A DNA stretch of 64,000 nt from Numida meleagris. Its lineage: Eukaryota > Chordata > Aves > Galliformes > Numididae. Position 1 is the first letter of the stretch. Every line of letters begins with the position of its first letter. A program made the position numbers and the translations under genes. The DNA lies in assembly GCF_002078875.1 (NCBI RefSeq), contig NC_034411.1, positions 50,031,938 through 50,095,937 on the forward strand, written 5' to 3'. The notes under the pieces were generated by a model. The model did no database searches. It saw nothing but the letters and a program-made list of their open reading frames with translations, and was not told the DNA's origin. Positions 28,701-40,700 of the stretch are shown here, piece after piece.

Positions 28701-31700
28701 CAGTTGTGGTGCTTCGTTTGTTTTGACCTAGCGATGAGAACTGTTCACTCTCATAAATGATACACATCAGTCTGAATGTATTTGTATGCAGAGGATGATT
28801 GTCTTAATCGGTAAGTATCAAGAAGTGTTTATTTTTCCCCACTGAAGTTAAACAGTTTGCTAATATGATTTTTGAGTGGGAAAGTTGAAGATTTACCAAA
28901 ATATACTGAGTTGGAAGAAAGATTTTCAATAATATTTTGCATAAAATGTCAAAACCGAGAAGTACAAATTGTGTTTTGATGGCATTTAGGATGATGCGGT
29001 TGTGTATGTGTGTTTAGTGTGTCTCTGATGGTTTTCAGAGCCATATATTAAACTTAGAGAAACAAGTGGCAACCCTTCTTCGCTAGTGAGGTAGTGATCC
29101 CTACCTCCAAAATATCCCCAAAGAAGTATTAATATTGTAATAAAACTGAGAGAAATTTAAAAAAGAAAGAAGGAAAGAAAAAAGAAAGTGAGTGTGAGGA
29201 GCAATTTTGCTGAGCAAAGAGTGTAAAAATCTTGGAAGGCAAATGTTATTACTAATCAAGGAAACACCAATTGTTGAGTTAAGCTTAATGACCAGAAGCT
29301 CAACAGAGGTCCCTATGAGAGATGTAAAACAAGAGGAGTTAAAAACTACTGGCAGCCCCATGTGGCCCCAAGCCTATTTTATGCATGGGGGCAATTACAG
29401 GTAAATGATGTTCATGGCCATAGCTTCTTACTAGCTCTGTTTTGCTGTGCCCAGGCAGTTTGCGCTTGCACAGTGTGTCATTAATTGCAAGAGAACTGTC
29501 TGCCTGAAGGTCTGCTCAACATCCATGGTACATTAAGGTTTTTCCCCTAATTTCAATCATGAGAACTTTAGCAGTTGATGAAACCCAAAAGCTTGGGGAG
29601 TAGTCGGCAATTAACATCCCTTTTTCTGTTCTTTGTATGAAAGGAATTTAACAATGGTGAACGTAGTACTCCATTCAAAATCACGTGTACTCCTGTTCAA
29701 TCCAAGTGTCATTTTCCTTCCAGTTGTGAGATGCATTGAGGGAGTCTGAGAGCTAGCGTGGGAGAACAGCAAATTCCTCAGCACTGGTTTTCCTTGATTC
29801 ATTTCTGCCTGGAGGGGACAGTTCTGCACTGAAAACAGGCAGAAGCCCGTGGAGAGCTCTCTTAATTATTGCACTTCCCTTGCAGACAGCCTGGCTTGTA
29901 GGCAGCCCAAGCAGAACGGCTGGCTCCAGTAATGTGGAGCTGAAACCCTGCTGTCATTGAGGACCCTTTTCAGAGGGGTATTAGTGAATGACATGAGTGA
30001 AATTGTAGCCTGTTAGAAGTCTTGTAAGATGTATGCTAATTACCTTAGATTTCAATATTCCACTCCATGCCTTAGTAAAAGCACCAAACTTGATGCACTG
30101 GGTTGCAGAAGGCTTACTGTAAACTTACCAGTGAGTGCTTGTTCTTAACCCCAGCCCTGGTTTCTCACTTTGTTGTGTTTATCATGCATTTCTTTACTGC
30201 AGCAGTATGTCCATAACGTCTGTGAATGGCCCATGATTTGAATGCAGGTCTTGGCTAATGTAGTAGAGAGCCTTGAAACCATAAAGCTTTAAGCATGAAA
30301 GGCATCATACCTAGAGTGAGCCTGTAACCCAGACACAGTCTCCCAGATAGAGACCAGTATGCATACGTACTGGAAATAAAAGCAAAGGGGATTGTACGGT
30401 TTTTGCATGCAGAGGTGTAAACTTGTGTTGCTGTGCTCTGTGCTATTGCATACATCGTGCTGCTGGGGCCTGGGGAGAAGGTGGTGGTTGTTGTTTTTCC
30501 TCTGACCGAAGGAAACATCCTCTCAAAAGTACTGTGACAGTTGTCAGTGTAAAACGTGCAGATGGTTTTGATCAGGAAAATAAATTGTGTTGATGCTTGC
30601 AAATGAAAAAAGCTGGTGAGAGATGAGTTTTAAATGCAGATTGTCTTTGTGGTCTGCTGGGAAAAATCCATGGGACTTATCTGCAGGTGAAAAGAGAAGC
30701 ATGTGAGGAACAGTACTGGTTGCCGCAAGATATGGTTAGCAGTGCCTCTGGAGATACTTTTGACTTCAGTGATGAAGGAGAGGAATCTTCATTAGCATTG
30801 CCCACCCTGGGCCTCCAAAGGCAACCCCGATTGCCTGCAGTACAGGACGTGATGGCAGCATTTCACTTTGAAATGGAAGGCAGAGATACCTAATCGTACT
30901 TCTCACAGACTCAGGGAGCTGGGAAAATTCCCTGATATAGATTATTCATGTGTTTTCTTTTTTTTTTTCTTCTTTTTTTTTAAGACCAAGATACTGTTCC
31001 ATTACAGTGGTGACAATAACATGCATTTATTCCCTTTGTGATTCAGAAGCATTTAACCACAATTTTAGCGCATACCAAGGTATGTGATGTGCCCAGCATT
31101 TAACCACAGGATGCAAAATCACTTCAAAGTCACACAAAGTTGCAGTACAGTATTTCAGACAACAGCTGCATCCTGGGTACACACGTATATTTTGATTAGG
31201 CTTTGATTCCTGTTTTCTTCTATCAGGAACATATAGGGCCAAAGGTAGATCTGAAATTCCAAAACTGAAAAAAAATCCCCTACCTGCAGGAAACTGTGCA
31301 AAATCAAAGATAAAGAAACTGAAATGGAGGAAGAGGGAGGAGGAGTTATGAAATTATGGCATCAGTTGAGTCAGGGAACTGACAACAGATTTTCATGTTT
31401 CGTTACCTGCTGTCAATAGCACTATCAATGTAGAGTTCAAGGGTCTGTCTCTGTCTTTATGGTGGGATTATTGCACCTTTTAACATTTAAGGTTCAACAT
31501 GCCTAAAAAGTTAAGAGTTGCCCTTTCTGACTCTAAAGAAAGCACACTGCAAAAATTTATTGTGAAAGATGAATGCAAGTGCAAAGATAATGTCTTGGTT
31601 GCCATAGTTTCTAATTGAGAACTTGAAAAAAGTTTTTGTATTCAGCACAAAACACTTTGAGTGAAAATGTTAAAAACAGCATTTGAGATACTTGAAATGA

Positions 31701-34700
31701 AAAATTAAATAAGAATTCATTTTAAACACTTGGAACATTAACTGTTTTCTGGAATTAAGGAAAATGTCTTCAATTTGGTCAATTATGTTTTGGAAATATC
31801 TTTTAAAGACATTTTAAAACATGCTATTTGCATAATAAGAATGACAGACAAATACTCAGAAAAATCACCCACCCACATTTATAAAAAGTGACAAGCAGAG
31901 TCCCTGTAGATCCCTGCAGAGATCTGGAGACCAGCTAAATTAACCTTTTACCTTCGTGGATTGAGGGCAAAAGCAGGATGGGAAGCAAAATCCCTGCAGA
32001 TAAGTGCATCTACAGGCACTGGGACAATAGAGGGAAGCCTGTATCGCAAAGGATGTTACTGTTATGGTAACTATCAAGCCTGCTGCCTCTGAAATGGAAA
32101 GATGAAAAACAGATGTCTGCAAAGGGAAAGAGTGTTACTCAAAGCACACAGGAACAAACAACAGGACTGCGTCATTTTTCCAGTCATCTTAAAAGTGTTT
32201 CAAGGTGATTGATTATTTTGCATGTAAGTTTTACTTAGAAGGCATATCCTTCAGGAGAGCTTGAGTGCTTGTTGCTTATTTCTGGAGAATAAATGCTAGA
32301 GAAGATGCTTTCATTCATTTGGTTTGTTTTAGTTTGTGTTTTTTAATTTTTGGGTCGATCCTAGTTCCTCAATGGGAGTTGGAAGTATTACTAAAATATT
32401 GTGTTTTTTCCTAATGAATGCACGTTAAAAAAAACCACTGTTAATTGGTAACATCTTTTAGCTGGCATATGGCTAGCTAATAACTCAGGCTTAATTAGCA
32501 AATCTGGGGAAGAATAATTTCCTAATATGGAAGTAAAAAGTCCTGTCATTGTTTTTCATCGAGATTGGCAATATTGCTTGGACCTGAAGTTTAGCAGCCA
32601 TTTTTTCTGGTCCCAGCGGACGTGCTGTGTTTTTAACACATATCTATTACAAAAACAGTGCTTGAAGTTGCTAGAACTCATGCTGATTTTTAAAAATAAA
32701 AGGAGAAACAATGCCCTTCCATACAGTGTAGCTCTGCTCTTGATAAAGGTGGACCTGGTGACCTGAACTCTGGGATTTTTTTTCGGATTTAATTTCCAAA
32801 AACTAGTGATGTTGTCTTCTTTTTGGATATGGTCTGTAGATTCCTAGTCTCTGTGGACTACTGCAGAAGCAGCCACTAATGGTGGATAAGAAAAGTAACC
32901 TTGTGCACTATTATACTTTGACTGTGTAATTGGACTTTTAAACCAGGCTGTACATCCTGGAAAACCTCACTCCACCGAGATCATTCCTTCAGTTTTCTGC
33001 TACACAGTCTCCTCGCCCACTGAATTTGATATCGCTCTCCAAAATAGCCCAGTGCTTAAACAAATAGTTCCTACTCCTTTGATACATTCAGTGCTCTGTC
33101 AGCAGCTTGTTTTTTCAGGGAGCCGGCATCCTTGTTCTTGTGATAGGGTGCACACAGCAGCTGAGCTTTATGGTTTGGCAAATGCTGAGCTGTCAAGTTG
33201 CACTAACGATTTGGAAAGAGATGGATGTAAGTTTAATTGCAGTAATTAAAGGAGAGGGCTGTGTTATTCCCTTGCTTGTAGGAAGGCGAATATCCTTGAA
33301 ACGTGTGAAGTAGCACACTCATAACCAAGGATATGTGCACCCAAGCTTAGGGTATCATTTGGGTGCAAGAAAAGGGTTTGCCAGTGTGCAAAGAGGAAGG
33401 AGGTGGCAAGGGCAGTGCAGAAAAAAGCTTTACATCTCAGTATCAGTGCGCCATAAGGGGAGGAAAATGGGAGTTGCTGTGTTTTATTCTGCTGCTGATA
33501 CTCTTCTCCTTTTATTAATGAATTTCTTGTCAGTCTTGTAACTCTTCATCTCCATGGTGTAATATCCTATCATGTTTTATTTAAAGTTATGCTGTGTTTA
33601 GAATAGTCTGGTTGTGGACCTGATTGTTTTTGTGTAAATCTATCAGCACGGGTACTTCTACTTTCAAATTTATTACTGAGCACAGTTTAAATTTCCTTTT
33701 ATTGGTGTAATTAGAACGAGAAAGTTCAAACAAAGGGCAAGCACAATTATTTGAACAAATCTTCCATGGAGCTGCCTATTTGTTTTTCATTTTATCATTG
33801 TTAAGTGCATTTATATGCCGCATCATTTAGCGGCATATACCCTTGACAAGGCGTCAGTGCCATTGATAATTCACGCTGACTTTCAGAGCTGTCAGCACCC
33901 TCCAGATATTTTTAGGTATTTGGCTAATTTTCCCACAGCACCTGATGTTTTGTTTATGCAGTGAATTTCACGGGTGCAGAGACAGACAGGTACCTTTCTG
34001 GGAGATAAAACCCACATTCCCTTGGCATGACTGCACTTTGTCCAGCATTCGCTACATCAGGCTATTTATAAAAATCCCTCTCCTCTGGCAGGTTTTCACT
34101 GCCTCTGTAGCAATAATGGAAGGCCTGGCTGCCTCGTGCACTGCTCAGCCCAGTTAAACCGGGACATTGACAGTGTCTCCCATTTTTGTTGATCAGCACA
34201 AAAGGAAAACTTCTGCACTGTGTCTGTGCACGCTGGCAGGCTGCAGCTGAATGCAGAGAGGTGTGCTCGTGGGAGGCCACGGCATCCCTGCCTTCCTTTC
34301 CAGGGGCCTTTCCTTTGGCAAAGTTTGTACTGACAAGTCACAATGCCCGCCTTCAGGAGGAGTAAAACCAGAGCGAAGAGTTTAGCGTTGGCTCGCAAAA
34401 CACAGCAGCAGGCAGCAGCAGCGTACGGCTCCCTGCACAGGATGTTTTCTATGGTGAGTCCGGGGCTGGGGTGTTCGTGAGCAGGCTGAAATAAGAGACT
34501 GGGCGGCAGGGGTCCCTTGCGCTTCATAAATAGCAGCTGTCCCAGCCTGGTCATTAGTACAATCAGTAGGTGAGTCCGTATCGGCAATAAGCTGGAGAAG
34601 ATTTGGGCTTTCTGAATATTTTGAGGTGTGTGCAGGTGGGGGGGGAGGTTGGCTGTGTACACTCCAGCAAATAGTTATTTCTTGCCTCTGTCAGAGAGAG

Positions 34701-37700
34701 GGCTGAGTGGGATGGTTTAAACATGATTCTTCAGTAAAATTTGGAAATATCTGCAGCAATGTTTTAACTCTTTCTCTGGCTTTTGACAAATGATTTGGAA
34801 TTTTGGATAACGGGTGGCAAGTATAAAAGCTGTGATCAAGGAACGACTGAGGAAATATGAAAATATAAGAAGGCGGTAAACATATTATACAGATGGTAGA
34901 AGAATATATGAGCCTTCCGTGTTAAAGATTGACAACATCAGGATAAGGACCTGGGGAAGGATAGAATGATGATATTTTCATAGAGTCATAGTCTGGGAAA
35001 TTCTGCATTTTGTGCTTTCGTGTTACTTGTCTAGAGTCTGCTTTTAGCGAGTTGGGCATCAGGGCTCCTCTCTCTTTGCTCTTTTTAATGCTTTTCCCCC
35101 TCATCCTTATGTTTTGAGTGGTCAGGATTTAACCTTCCGTGATGGAAGTGACTTCTGTTTTGCATTTGGCTTTGATATGCATCGGATCAGATGACTTTAG
35201 TGACTGATGTCCAGCTCAGTGGGAACTTCTGGTCCTTGGGATCCAGTTGCTGCAGACTCTTGGGCCCAAATCCCTCTGCATGAGTTGGTTTATAACTAGC
35301 ATTGCCACTGAATACCAAAGTCACCAGATGTTCCTCCTGTACAGCCAAGGAGAAAGCAAGAGAGTGCAAAGACTTCCCACCACACAATTCCTGTTTATAG
35401 CCTGGGCACCGTGTCCAGTGGGTTGCATCTTAGGAGCCATACGTTCCTGACAGGTACCCTTTATCTGAACACCAAGCCCTCTTCCAACTGCACTTCTGAT
35501 TTCTACATTAGTCTGTTGATACATCTGTGTATTGCCAGAGCAGGATAACTTTGTTAATGTAAATCTCACTGAAATTGAAATTCTGACTGAAAGACATAAT
35601 TTATCCTTAACTGTTTCCCTTTAGCAGTTTTTAGTGTTGTAATTAAAAGGTATGCAAGAAACACTGCTAATCAAGATAGATTCTCAGAATTTCAGCAGTG
35701 TCCATTAGGAATAGTTGGCGATGAAGCTATGAAAAAAGAAGGACCAGAAAGTAATTGTGATGACTGAATCTACTATTCAGCTTCTATTGCCCAAAGCTGA
35801 GCAGCAGCCTCGCCCAGAAACCTATGGTGAAAAACCCACAAAGCAATTTTCAGTAAAACTGAGCTGTACTTTTTCCAGTCTTAGCAAACAGTTTAGAGGA
35901 GTGCATGTACTGTACTGGTCTTTTTCAGCAGTCTTTAGGGCCACTAAGACTTACTTTCTAGCCTTTTACGTTGCTTGGTTACGAAGTATTGCCCAGACTA
36001 GGGATGACAGAGAAGTCTGTAGAATGATAGGTATATGAAACAGGCTGGATGCTAGGCCTGCCTTTATTCTGGAGAGAAATGTCTTCTGATACAAAAGGAA
36101 AGTGATGGACACCTCCAAAGGCTTTCCTTTTTCACAAAGTGAGAGATGTAAAAATGTCTTTGGCTGGTTGTTCTTTCTCAAAATTCCATGTAATTGTGTT
36201 TCTTCTGCTGACTGGAGCATTCAGTCGTACTTCCTGAAAAAAACATACATCAGACAGCACCGAGCTGTTATCTTCTCATTTTTAAAAGCCATGAGACTAA
36301 TCTGTTCCAGTAGCATGCTTTCTGAGCTTGTGCTTTCTCTTGGATAATGAATTCAAAGGATTAGTGATCTCCGCATAAGTGTGGCCAGCGTCCTCCACAA
36401 GGGTACAGGAATCTGGAAACTAGTCAAAGGACGTGCATCACTGTAACCTTCCCAAGGAATCCTCCTGAGCCTGAAGAGTTTTATAAGCCTCCTTAAATTT
36501 TCCTTTCCATCACTTTAAAAAATATATCATTTAAAAAAGCAACAAAAACACCTCACACCAAACCACAACCTACACTGAACTGCAATGAGCCAATACACCA
36601 GACCCTACTGACAGAGTACACGAGGTGTATTAGTGAGAGTATGAGAAACAGCAGTGAGCAGAGACTCCATAACACTAATTGACCTTGTGCAGCATTTATG
36701 CTCAATCAGTATCATTCAATGGAAAGTTACACAGTAGCCATGAAATCATTGTGCTAATGCTTAACCACTCCTGATTAATGTCTTCTCCCCTCTTACCAAT
36801 TAATTTTATGGAGATTTTAACTCTGGTGGGGATAGCACTGCCTCAGATGATGATATGCCTGTCTGCAAGGAGCAAAGAAAATCTGTAAGACATTCCTTGC
36901 AAGAGTATATTTTGTTCACTTTGAAGGAAAAATCCTTAACGTTTCTTCTCATGAATATTATTGAAAATAGGACGTGCTTCATCTTCATCTTACAAGCTGT
37001 GTGCACCACTGTGATTGTTGGCAGCTATGGGTCAAGTTGACAATTTTGACAATCAGAGAATTAGAACTTTCCCTTCTAAGACTGCTGTGAATGATGCTCA
37101 TTAATAAGGAGCACTCCAAGCTAAAAGATACAGGACTGAAGTATGAATCACAGACGTGCAAGGATGAAAAGAAACAAAGTTTCTCAAGGCTGCTTCCTAC
37201 ACATCCTTCCATTTTCTTAGAGGCTGAAGGGAGTATGGGGCAAGAGCCTTCTCTCCCAGCTGCTAGGTCTGGTAGAAAGTTTATACAGCTTTGCTGGAAA
37301 ATCTGTAGAAAGGGCCAGTAAAACAGAGCAGAGCTGCTTGGCTTGATTCACCCTAGAATGCAAGTACTTGTTTTTCCACAAACCCTGCATAAGCTCTAGT
37401 TTTCTTTCCCACCTCTGCCATTCATTCATATTTAGCACTGGCAGTCTAAGTTTTTGTCCAGTGCCAAAGGTAAGCCAAACCTGCTTGTCGTCTCCAATAA
37501 ATGCCGCTGAATGTGTCATGTGTCGGCTAAAGTGGTGGACTATGGAGAAACTCTATTGCTTCCACTATATGTTCCCCACAGCTCTTCTCTTTACCCAGCT
37601 ACACTTCAGCCTTGGCCACAGTCAAAAACCTGGGCTTTTCTTTCCACCAGTTAAAATGATTTTATTCTGACAAGTTGTGCACTACAATTTATGTCAAAGT

Positions 37701-40700
37701 TTGAAATAAGTAACTTTTTACTAAGGACTGACAGTCATGGCCTTGTGCAAATAAAAGAAGTTGTGTGCTTGAGGAGTTGACCAGATGGATCTGAGAGTCA
37801 AATCTGCCAGTGTTAGATGTTGCAATGTCATTATCAGAGCAAATTTTGGATTATTCTATGGTTACGGTGGATGTAGTACCATCTTGGGGCTCTGTTGTGG
37901 CTTCCTGGTTCAATAGCACAGAACAGCAAAACTCTACTTTGACACCCAAAAAGCCAAGTTGGCTTGCAAGCAGTAACAGGGCAGAGTCTGAGCCCTTCCT
38001 GCTCACCCATCTGATATAAAAGATGTGTTCTTAGGTTCTTAGGGATTGTCCTCAGAGCCTTCCTAGAAAGATCTATTTTAAACAGCAAAAATAATAAAGA
38101 GCAGGACATTGTTTTGTGTGGGAGGTGGAAACCAGCATCTAGAGCAGCATAAAAAAAAAAAGGATGGGAGCCTCAACCTGGATGATAAGGAACTTCTGGA
38201 AAGAAACGGAGAGGAAGAATTGTTTTTATTCCTTTCCATTTGTTCATTTTATTATGAAGTTCTACAGAATGACTTCTGATACCGAAGTTACGTTGCTTTG
38301 TTGTTCAAATATTGTTTATATTGAGGAGTATCATCTATTTCCTTATGCATTCTTATCCACTGGTTCTTAGTTCTTGGTAGATGCAGCTCTAGCCCCAAAA
38401 CTAAGCAGGATAGAGAACATGGAGCATGTTCTCCAGCATCTGCCTATCCTATCACTTTGTGCTATAGTGACTTGTGAAATTGTGCTTGACGATGCTGTTT
38501 ATGGCTCTCTTTGAATAGGCCATCCTGAATCCTTGATCTAGTATCCTTGATCAGGCATCATGTTGATGTAAATCAAGCTGCCCACACACGCCTTGAGCTG
38601 CAGAGAGTGTCAAATCTGAGTCATTCTGATACAAATACAAAACTTTCTGACATCAGAAACAAAGAAATAAACTCAACTGCTGCGGAATTCAGCTATTTAG
38701 AAGTTGCTTTTAAATACCTCTCTATTTCCCTAAATGAAGTCATGATTTATTTCCAATACATGAATTATTTTTAGTGGCAAAGAGTACTGTGATTTCTTTA
38801 ATGTATTCCATCAGTATGTAGCTGCATTTCCACCAAATGCCACAAATGCTCGCATTGCGTTTTGTCAGGTCCTAATGAATGCTCTAAATACACTATAGAT
38901 GTAAATTTCAGAGTCCTGAAAACTGTCATTACGTAGGATTGTGGAAGATAGTTGCACATCTTAGTGATGAGAATAACTTAACTCTTTTTAGAGGTGGTGA
39001 CATTGTTCCAAACTGGGGGGCTGGGAAGCTACAAACTGACATGGACTAAATGGCAAGTTTTTGGCATTTTAACATTAATTTCCATCATAGAGATGTGCAG
39101 GATGTATCTGTGTTTTCTCACATGAATGGTGGGGGTTTAATTTTGCTGGTACATTTAGCCTCTACATTACGGAGGGTTTAGTATAGCTTAGTTCAGTTTC
39201 AGAATAACTCCTGCATTTGCCCATATGATGACATAGTGCCTTGGTGAACCCAGCTGTGTGCATAATCAGCAAATCAGGAGAGCCAGAGAACTACTTGAAA
39301 CAGCTTTTGGACTAAATCAGTGAACATCAAGACAGTTCTGAAATGCACTTGAGTTCTGCTCTCTTCCACTTGAAATAAGGCAGCATTCATCTGGTCCTCA
39401 TTTGAATGCATTCACTAAGTACAAGATAATGTGTGGCACAGCATATGTGACTGTCCAGTATCTCTGGGAGAGTGTGAGAGAAACACTGAAGAGAAATTGT
39501 TTCACGTGGTACAAAAAGGTGGATATCAACAGATGCTAAGGTAGAGGTAGGTCACGGTGGCAATATTGTAGTTTTCAGGAAAATGTTATACATTGAAGAA
39601 AACAGTGGAATGATTTTCATACTAAGCATTAAAGATTATTGCCTGCAAAAGCTGCTCTCAGGTACGAGTGGTGGTCATCCAGGGACTCTGCATGCTTAAA
39701 AGATCTTTATCTACCAATTCTTTCTATTTTGATGCAGTGAGTGTTGCAAGAGAGATGAAAAACAGTGTGATGCTGGCATCATAAGAATCAAATCATATGA
39801 TTTATCTGTGTGCTGTCCCACCTTTTGCATCTCACAAGTTTGTATCCCATGACTTTAAATGATTTACACTGAAAAAGCACTAGAAATTTTTCACTTAATT
39901 TTACTGTTGTGATCTAGATCTGTTACAAATTCAAGCTGTTCAGAGCTATCCAGGATAAGTATTTGACAAAAATAAGCGCGTGCTGGCTCGTGAATTTGGA
40001 AGATGAGCAAAATTTGAGGAATTTAAAAATAGTTGTTGTACAGTTTGTATTCTAGAACATCAGCACTCATCTCTTTTCGTTAACAGAGTGCAGAACAGAT
40101 CAGTGCGTTGTGCCGGAACTTCCAAGAGGTCCAGCCGAGCAGTATGGAAGGGCAGAAGGACAACCAGGATCCGCCTCCACGACCACTGGCTCGCCACCTT
40201 TCTGATGCAGATAGATTGAGGAAAGTAATCCAAGAACTTATGGATACTGAGAAATCTTATGTCAAGGTAATAAACAGAAAGTCTGGCTAGCTATAGCCTT
40301 CTTTTTAAAGCTGACCATGACTTGTAGATGTTCTTAATATATTTCATGTTTATCTTTATATAACTAGTGTCATAAGATACAGAGTCTGCTTATGTAATTG
40401 TTCCTGTTGTGTTTTTTGTTTGTTTTTGTGGGGGTTTTTTTTGCAATAGGCTGTAATATTTGCTGTAGGATTTGACCTAGTCATTTAGTTCTGCTCAATT
40501 TGTGTTTATATTTGAAAGAGGTAATTAGCAGGGAGTAGTTACCTGCAAGATTTTAACACTGGAGTCTTCCAGGGGATGTTTTCATAGTTTTCAACATGGA
40601 AAAAAAAATAATCCTGGTAGAATTAATCTCCTACAAATTATAAAGAAGTTTAATTGTGGAGAATAGTGCATTATTATTTTTGAATCAGCAAAGCTAGATG

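Larger units (their letters stand above)
23265..40086 (+). other. TIAM2: 16.8-kb TIAM2 intron, likely regulatory
   Basis: No CR1 copy was found here, although all its neighbours have them. It holds a TATA-like box followed by a donor-like site at 25.49-25.94 kb, an open exon-like frame at 30687-30893, a hairpin-forming inverted repeat at 33812-33839, and a candidate promoter with coding first exon at 34.06-34.45 kb. In mammals a short TIAM2 form is transcribed from inside the gene upstream of the DH exons, so this intron is where such a promoter is expected. Confidence 0.65.

Noticed and set aside
34096..34662. 188-codon open frame on the minus strand
   Set aside because: Longest minus frame in an intron, but Cys/Leu-rich without a recognisable domain. 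It lies antisense to the candidate first exon, where low stop density follows from GC-richer composition.
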